Part shown: one piece after another, positions 21,943-25,820 of the stretch
Numbering within the stretch: the first letter of the stretch is position 1
How the letters are laid out: each line of letters begins with the position of its first letter
Assembly (NCBI GenBank): GCA_013365365.1
Contig: JABVXU010000688.1
Span: 1-25,820, forward strand
DNA: 25,820 bases
DNA from: Cruorifilaria tuberocauda
Taxonomy: Eukaryota > Nematoda > Chromadorea > Rhabditida > Onchocercidae
Direction: 5' to 3'
Notes under the pieces: generated by a model
Database searches by the model: none
Told to the model about the DNA's origin: nothing
What the model saw: the letters and a program-made list of their open reading frames with translations, nothing else
Program-made: the position numbers and the translations under genes

Positions 21943-21946
21943 TTAG
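21938..21946 (+). promoter_or_regulatory. Candidate spliced-leader acceptor for bestrophin
   Basis: AAAATTTAG ends at 21946, 14 nt before the bestrophin ATG at 21961. A short leader after a T-rich AG is typical of trans-spliced nematode genes; cDNA is needed to confirm. Confidence 0.4.
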
Positions 21947-21960
21947 AGATAAAAGTTAAA

Positions 21961-24549
21961 ATGACAATTTCATACAATATGGATATTGCTTCCGGATCAT
22001 CGTTTAATTTCTTACGCTTAATTCTTCGTTGGAAAGGTAGCATTTGGAAATTATGCATCAAAGAACTTTGCATTTGGACATTGATTTTCCTAATTGTAAC
22101 ATTCATCTATCGATCACCTTATTTTCTAACTTATAATCAAAAAATGTTAGTTAATTAATTCCAAAAAATTTCTTCCTTTTCTTTTTTTGTACTGAATAAT
22201 TTATTTATTGATAACTGTCCAAAGATTTTTTTTTATTTTAACACTTGTTTTTAAAATTTATTTGATTGAAACTTTAGTATAATTTCAAAATTGAAAATCT
22301 ATTAGCTAATTAATTAATTAATATGAGCAAAAGATTTTAGAAATACAATTTGAAAAGCCATTAAGAAATAATTTGGAATTTTTATTCAAATCGTAGAAAT
22401 ATTGGTAGACTTAGTTCATTTTACATTTTTTTTTAAATTATTTTATCATTATATTGAATGATTAATAGTTAATTAATTAATTAATTAATTACCACCATGT
22501 ATCAGTTATTACTGTTAAAACAATAATCGATTAATGAAATGAAACGCTATTTAGAATATTTGAAAAGCTTGCAAACTATTTCAATACTCATCTCAATTGT
22601 ATCCCATTAACATTTATGCTAGGCTTCTTTGTACAAACTGTTGTAAAACGTTGGTCGATACTATTTGAAAATATGGGCTACATCGAAAGGTTATTCAACC
22701 TGAATAATTTTACTGATCAGAATTTGTATTAGTATTATTACTATTAGCAAAATTTATATTAGTATTAATTTGTATTAATTATGCATATAAATTTTTCGAG
22801 TAAAAGGTTATTCCAGTAAGGTTATTCCAGTCGATGTTTAAGTTATTTATAAATCAACTATTATTAGTGATTTGATTTTATTGATTTTTGATTTAATATA
22901 ATTTATTGATCTGATTTAGTATGTTTTAGAAGGAAATTTGCAATTGCAGTTTGCTAAGTTGACCTTTTTTAATTTAAAGTTAGAAATTGTAATCAATAAA
23001 TAATACTGGTTAATTAATATATAATTAAAAAGTTATTTTTATTTGCTTCTAAATTTAGATTTCCAATTATAAAATTTAATTAAAATTATAGTTATTTCGA
23101 TTAGTAATGAAAAATTTAAGTGCATCGATGTGTATTAGTGGATACATAAACGGTAAAGATGATGAATCACGTTTATTACGTCGAACTATGGCACGTTATT
23201 TATGTTTAACACAATTACTCATCTATAGAGATATTAGTATAAGTGTTCGAAAACGTTTTCCAACATATGATAGTATCATTAAAGCAGGTTAAGTCTAATT
23301 CTTGTTATCATTATCTTATCAATTAGTTAACCGAAATGATAATACTGAAATCAGTATAATTGATTTCCTTTTCCAGGATTTATGTTAGAAAATGAATGTG
23401 AAATGTTGAAATCGATTGAATTGAAGTTTGATAAATATTGGGTACCAATTAATTGGATTTATGCGCTTATTTTTCGTGGGCGCAAAAATGGTAAAATTAT
23501 AAGCGATACATTCGCCAATAAACTTTGTGATGTTTGTTTTTACTTTAAATTAACTTTAAATTTTAAAGATCGTTGCTAAAGGTTAATTATTGCAATGAAT
23601 CAAAAGTATTATTTGAAAATTTCCTTTTGTATATGCAAAAAAAAATTTTTTGATTAATTTGCTTCAAGGAAATAAAAAATTTTCGACATCATCTTCAGAT
23701 ATTATGCAATTATGATTGGGTTCCAATACCATTAGCATATCCACAGGTAAAATTCACTTTAAAATATTTTTCGTTTCCATTTCAACTGCTCTATTTGATA
23801 TTTTCATTCTTATTTCTTCCAAGTTTACTGACAATATCAATCTCTCAAAATGATAACAGATGAGTTTAGTCTTTTCAGTAGATAAATTAATTGTTTTTCC
23901 AATCGATTAAATTTCATTTAATTTAATTTTAATTTCATCCGAGCTATTATTTTAGCCTTTAATTTTCGTAATTATATACGAAATATTGCAGCTGGTATTT
24001 TTAGCAGTTTATGTTTATTTTGCCATTTGTTTAATTTCACGACAATTTATAATTACCGAACGTGACATACCAAATAAAAGTAACGTATGTTACTTTTATA
24101 TATATCTTTTCACTCGCACTTATTTATCATTATTATCATCAAGCTATCACTGATTATTCTTTATTTTCAATATAACTGATTATTTTTTATTTCTCATGAT
24201 AATTTTTATAATTATATGGATAAATTTTAAGATCGATCTAATACTACCATGTGTTACAATGATGGAATTTATAATATTTGTTGGTTGGATGAAAGTAGCT
24301 GAAGCACTTTTAAATCCATTTGGTGAAGATGATGATGATTTCGAGAGCAATTTTCTACTTGATAAAAATTTAGCTGTTTGTTTTCAATTCTATTAATTTA
24401 TTTTTCTTTGTTAGGGAAACTTTACAAAGTTTAAATAATTGATTTACCATTTATAGATATCACTTTGTATGGTTGATGATGCATCAAATAATGCCCCAAA
24501 ATTGGAAAAAGATCAGTTCTGGCCACACGATAAAGCTAAAATCATTTGA
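21961..24549 (+). CDS. Bestrophin-family Ca-activated anion channel, short C-terminus
   Basis: Eight exons: 21961-22145, 22555-22689, 23121-23287, 23377-23531, 23669-23746, 23992-24084, 24232-24375, 24457-24549. Phases join to 349 aa. Bestrophins form pentameric plasma-membrane chloride/anion channels gated by Ca. Family marks in order: MTISY start, [14 protein letters not shown] (residues 17-30), a first hydrophobic helix, neck helix IPLTFMLGF with I78, F82 and F86 matching the human neck residues, [50 protein letters not shown] (229-240), [25 protein letters not shown] (289-309). The acidic run E303 to D307 is the Ca-clasp. It stops 40 residues after the clasp, whereas human BEST1 continues for almost 300 more. 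RWW is changed to RWS (Ser96). Exons 3, 5 and 7 use AAG acceptors, and five of seven donors begin GTT. Exon 3's start was chosen because it restores the family alignment; the rest is well supported. Confidence 0.92.
22472..22491. repeat. (TTAA/AATT)n run in bestrophin intron 1
   Basis: Five tandem copies of TTAA in intron 1, with a shorter run of the same unit near 22305-22321 in the same intron and another at 4664-4680. Simple AT-rich satellite. Confidence 0.85.
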
Positions 24550-24669
24550 GCCAAGGAATTCACAAATGATACAATCAAATAATCTATTGGATTATCACTA
24601 TACGTTTACATCATCACTATAGGAAATGTTATCAGTTGTATGTGTATAAATATATATGATCTCTTCAGA

Positions 24670-24740
24670 ATTTCCAATTCATTAATAGAATTCAAATTTT
24701 AATTTAGAAAATGATTTCATTATTTAATTTGTTACAAAAG
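24670..24740 (+). repeat. Direct repeat, copy A
   Basis: Begins ATTTCCAATTCATTAATAGA-like and ends ATTTGTTACAAAAG. It is repeated at 24903-24987 in the same orientation, 233 bp downstream. The two ends are almost identical between copies; copy B carries about 14 extra bases in the middle. Confidence 0.85.
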
Positions 24741-24781
24741 TTTGTTATTTCATAGATAAGAGTTATTACTGAAAAAGAAAG

Positions 24782-24892
24782 AGAGTTATTCCTCGGAGAT
24801 TAGCTGGTAATATAATTATGAATCAAGAGACAAAAATTTCTATTTCATTATTAATGATTGACATAACTGTTATGATTATTGTTGATTTTAAT
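24782..24892 (+). repeat. Dispersed repeat, copy 2 (downstream of bestrophin)
   Basis: Diverged counterpart of 17253-17385, lying between the two copies of the local direct repeat and starting about 230 bp after the bestrophin stop codon. Same strand and block order as copy 1. Confidence 0.65.
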
Positions 24893-24902
24893 TTCTAATT
24901 CG

Positions 24903-24987
24903 ATTTCCAATTCATTAATAAAACTTCGAATTTAAATTAATTGTTTAAAAATAGCAAACAATTTCATTATTTGATTTGTTACAAAAG
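24903..24987 (+). repeat. Direct repeat, copy B
   Basis: Second copy of 24670-24740. It shares TTTCCAATTCATTAATA at its start and TTTCATTATTT, GATTTGTTACAAAAG-like sequence at its end. Confidence 0.85.
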
Positions 24988-25669
24988 AATGAGAACTGAT
25001 ACAGTTTAATAGAGCGCTTACTTTTAAATTTCTTCAAAAAACTTTAAAAGTGTAAAAAATTATAGAGTAAATGATTTGAACAGTCCTTCTCCGAGAAAAA
25101 AATTATTTCTTTATCATTAACACTGACAATTATATGAAATTAAACAGAAAAAATGATGAATAATTTATCAAAATTCCCACTTTTCTAATGTTTTATTAAC
25201 AAATATGAGAAAATAATTAAATTAAAAATTATCATTTGAAGAAGTACACGTAAATTACTTAATTAATTAAAATAGATGTATCAAAAAACTTGTATAATAG
25301 ATGGATTTATTAAGGTTTTTCTCCAAATCATGTGATTAATTGATAGTTGAAATAAAATTATCTTTTCCTTCTAAAATAATACTTCAATATTATACATTTA
25401 CCATCTTGAAACTTAGCAAAATTATCATAAGGACATTTAAAAGATTTCAAGTAATATTTGTATTCCTTTGATTAATATTTGTAATTATTTGTTGTTTTAG
25501 TATAAATCTTCGATCACAAATATCAAGTTTCTAGCGTGACATATTTAAATTTTTTCCCAACCAAAAATTTCTTTCGTAATAGAAATAAATTTCTGAACCG
25601 ATCGACTGATTATTGCTTTTTGCGGTAATTTTCGAATCAATTTCATCGTTTTAATCGCAAATCATCGCT

Positions 25670-25735
25670 ATTGTCGGGGATTTTTTTTCTTCAACCTCGA
25701 CAATACTTGTTGTTCTTTCTTTCCTGTTATTGTCG
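25670..25735. repeat. Three ATTGTCG sites in alternating orientation
   Basis: ATTGTCG at 25670-25676, its reverse complement CGACAAT at 25698-25704, and ATTGTCG again at 25729-25735, with a partial match (GTGACAAC) at 25752-25759. Site spacing is 28 to 31 bp. It may be a cluster of protein-binding sites; this is inference only. Confidence 0.5.
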
Positions 25736-25820
25736 TCGATCTTCTTTGACCGTGACAACCTTTCTTTCTAATCGTAAGTAAGCAAACTGCTAACTTCTGT
25801 GATAGCTGATACTTTGGGTC

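Larger units (their letters stand above)
24550..25820. other. Spacer downstream of bestrophin
   Basis: No coding frame recognised. It holds a direct duplication (24670-24987), copy 2 of the dispersed repeat, an AATAAA at 24917-24922, and from about 25590 a less AT-rich, pyrimidine-rich block ending in a good donor-like GTAAGTAAG (25774-25782). That last block could be a non-coding first exon or promoter of a gene beyond the window. Confidence 0.55.

Noticed and set aside
1..25820. tRNA, rRNA, CRISPR, transposase or reverse-transcriptase genes
   Set aside because: Looked for T-loop-like GGTTCRA motifs, regularly spaced repeats and recognisable mobile-element proteins by eye; none were convincing.

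Overview
The window is AT-rich eukaryotic DNA holding four multi-exon protein genes separated by long AT-rich spacers. Gene structure (AT-rich introns of mostly 40 to 830 bp, short CDSs of 7 to 21 kDa scale exons, likely spliced-leader acceptors 14 to 37 nt before start codons) and a bestrophin whose RDIS-x-x-VRKRFPT block resembles nematode paralogs point to a nematode. The long introns and strong AT bias fit a filarial/spirurid species better than Caenorhabditis. That placement is inferred, not proven.

Layout. 1-6530: spacer with simple repeats (a pentanucleotide, a dinucleotide and a trinucleotide tract side by side at 2144-2515), an inverted repeat at 1924-2012 and a 25-bp tandem duplication at 5945-5999; no gene seen. 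6551-10389 (+): nine-exon KLHDC3 ortholog, a six-kelch-repeat Cul2 substrate receptor, 388 aa. 10490-14253: spacer with one doubtful small ORF (10911-11252). 14289-17054 (+): six-exon RCE1, the CAAX prenyl endopeptidase, 270 aa with all catalytic motifs. 17055-18791: tail-to-tail spacer with possible exon-like fragments. 18792-19680 (-): two-exon C2H2 zinc-finger protein, 168 aa, with a degenerate third finger; its first exon is only 60 nt. 19720-21945: head-to-head spacer. 21961-24549 (+): eight-exon bestrophin anion channel, 349 aa, ending soon after the Ca-clasp. 24550-25820: spacer with repeats; the last 200 bases are less AT-rich and may begin another transcription unit.

The four genes do not form an evident pathway or operon: each has its own candidate trans-splice acceptor and more than 1.5 kb separates every pair. 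I did not find RNA genes, transposons or a previously undescribed system. The most useful leads are the altered BC-box and terminal glycine of the KLHDC3 protein, the Cys-to-Gly change in the zinc-finger protein, unusual splice sites in the bestrophin gene, and a diverged repeat found about 200 bp downstream of both the RCE1 and the bestrophin stop codons.
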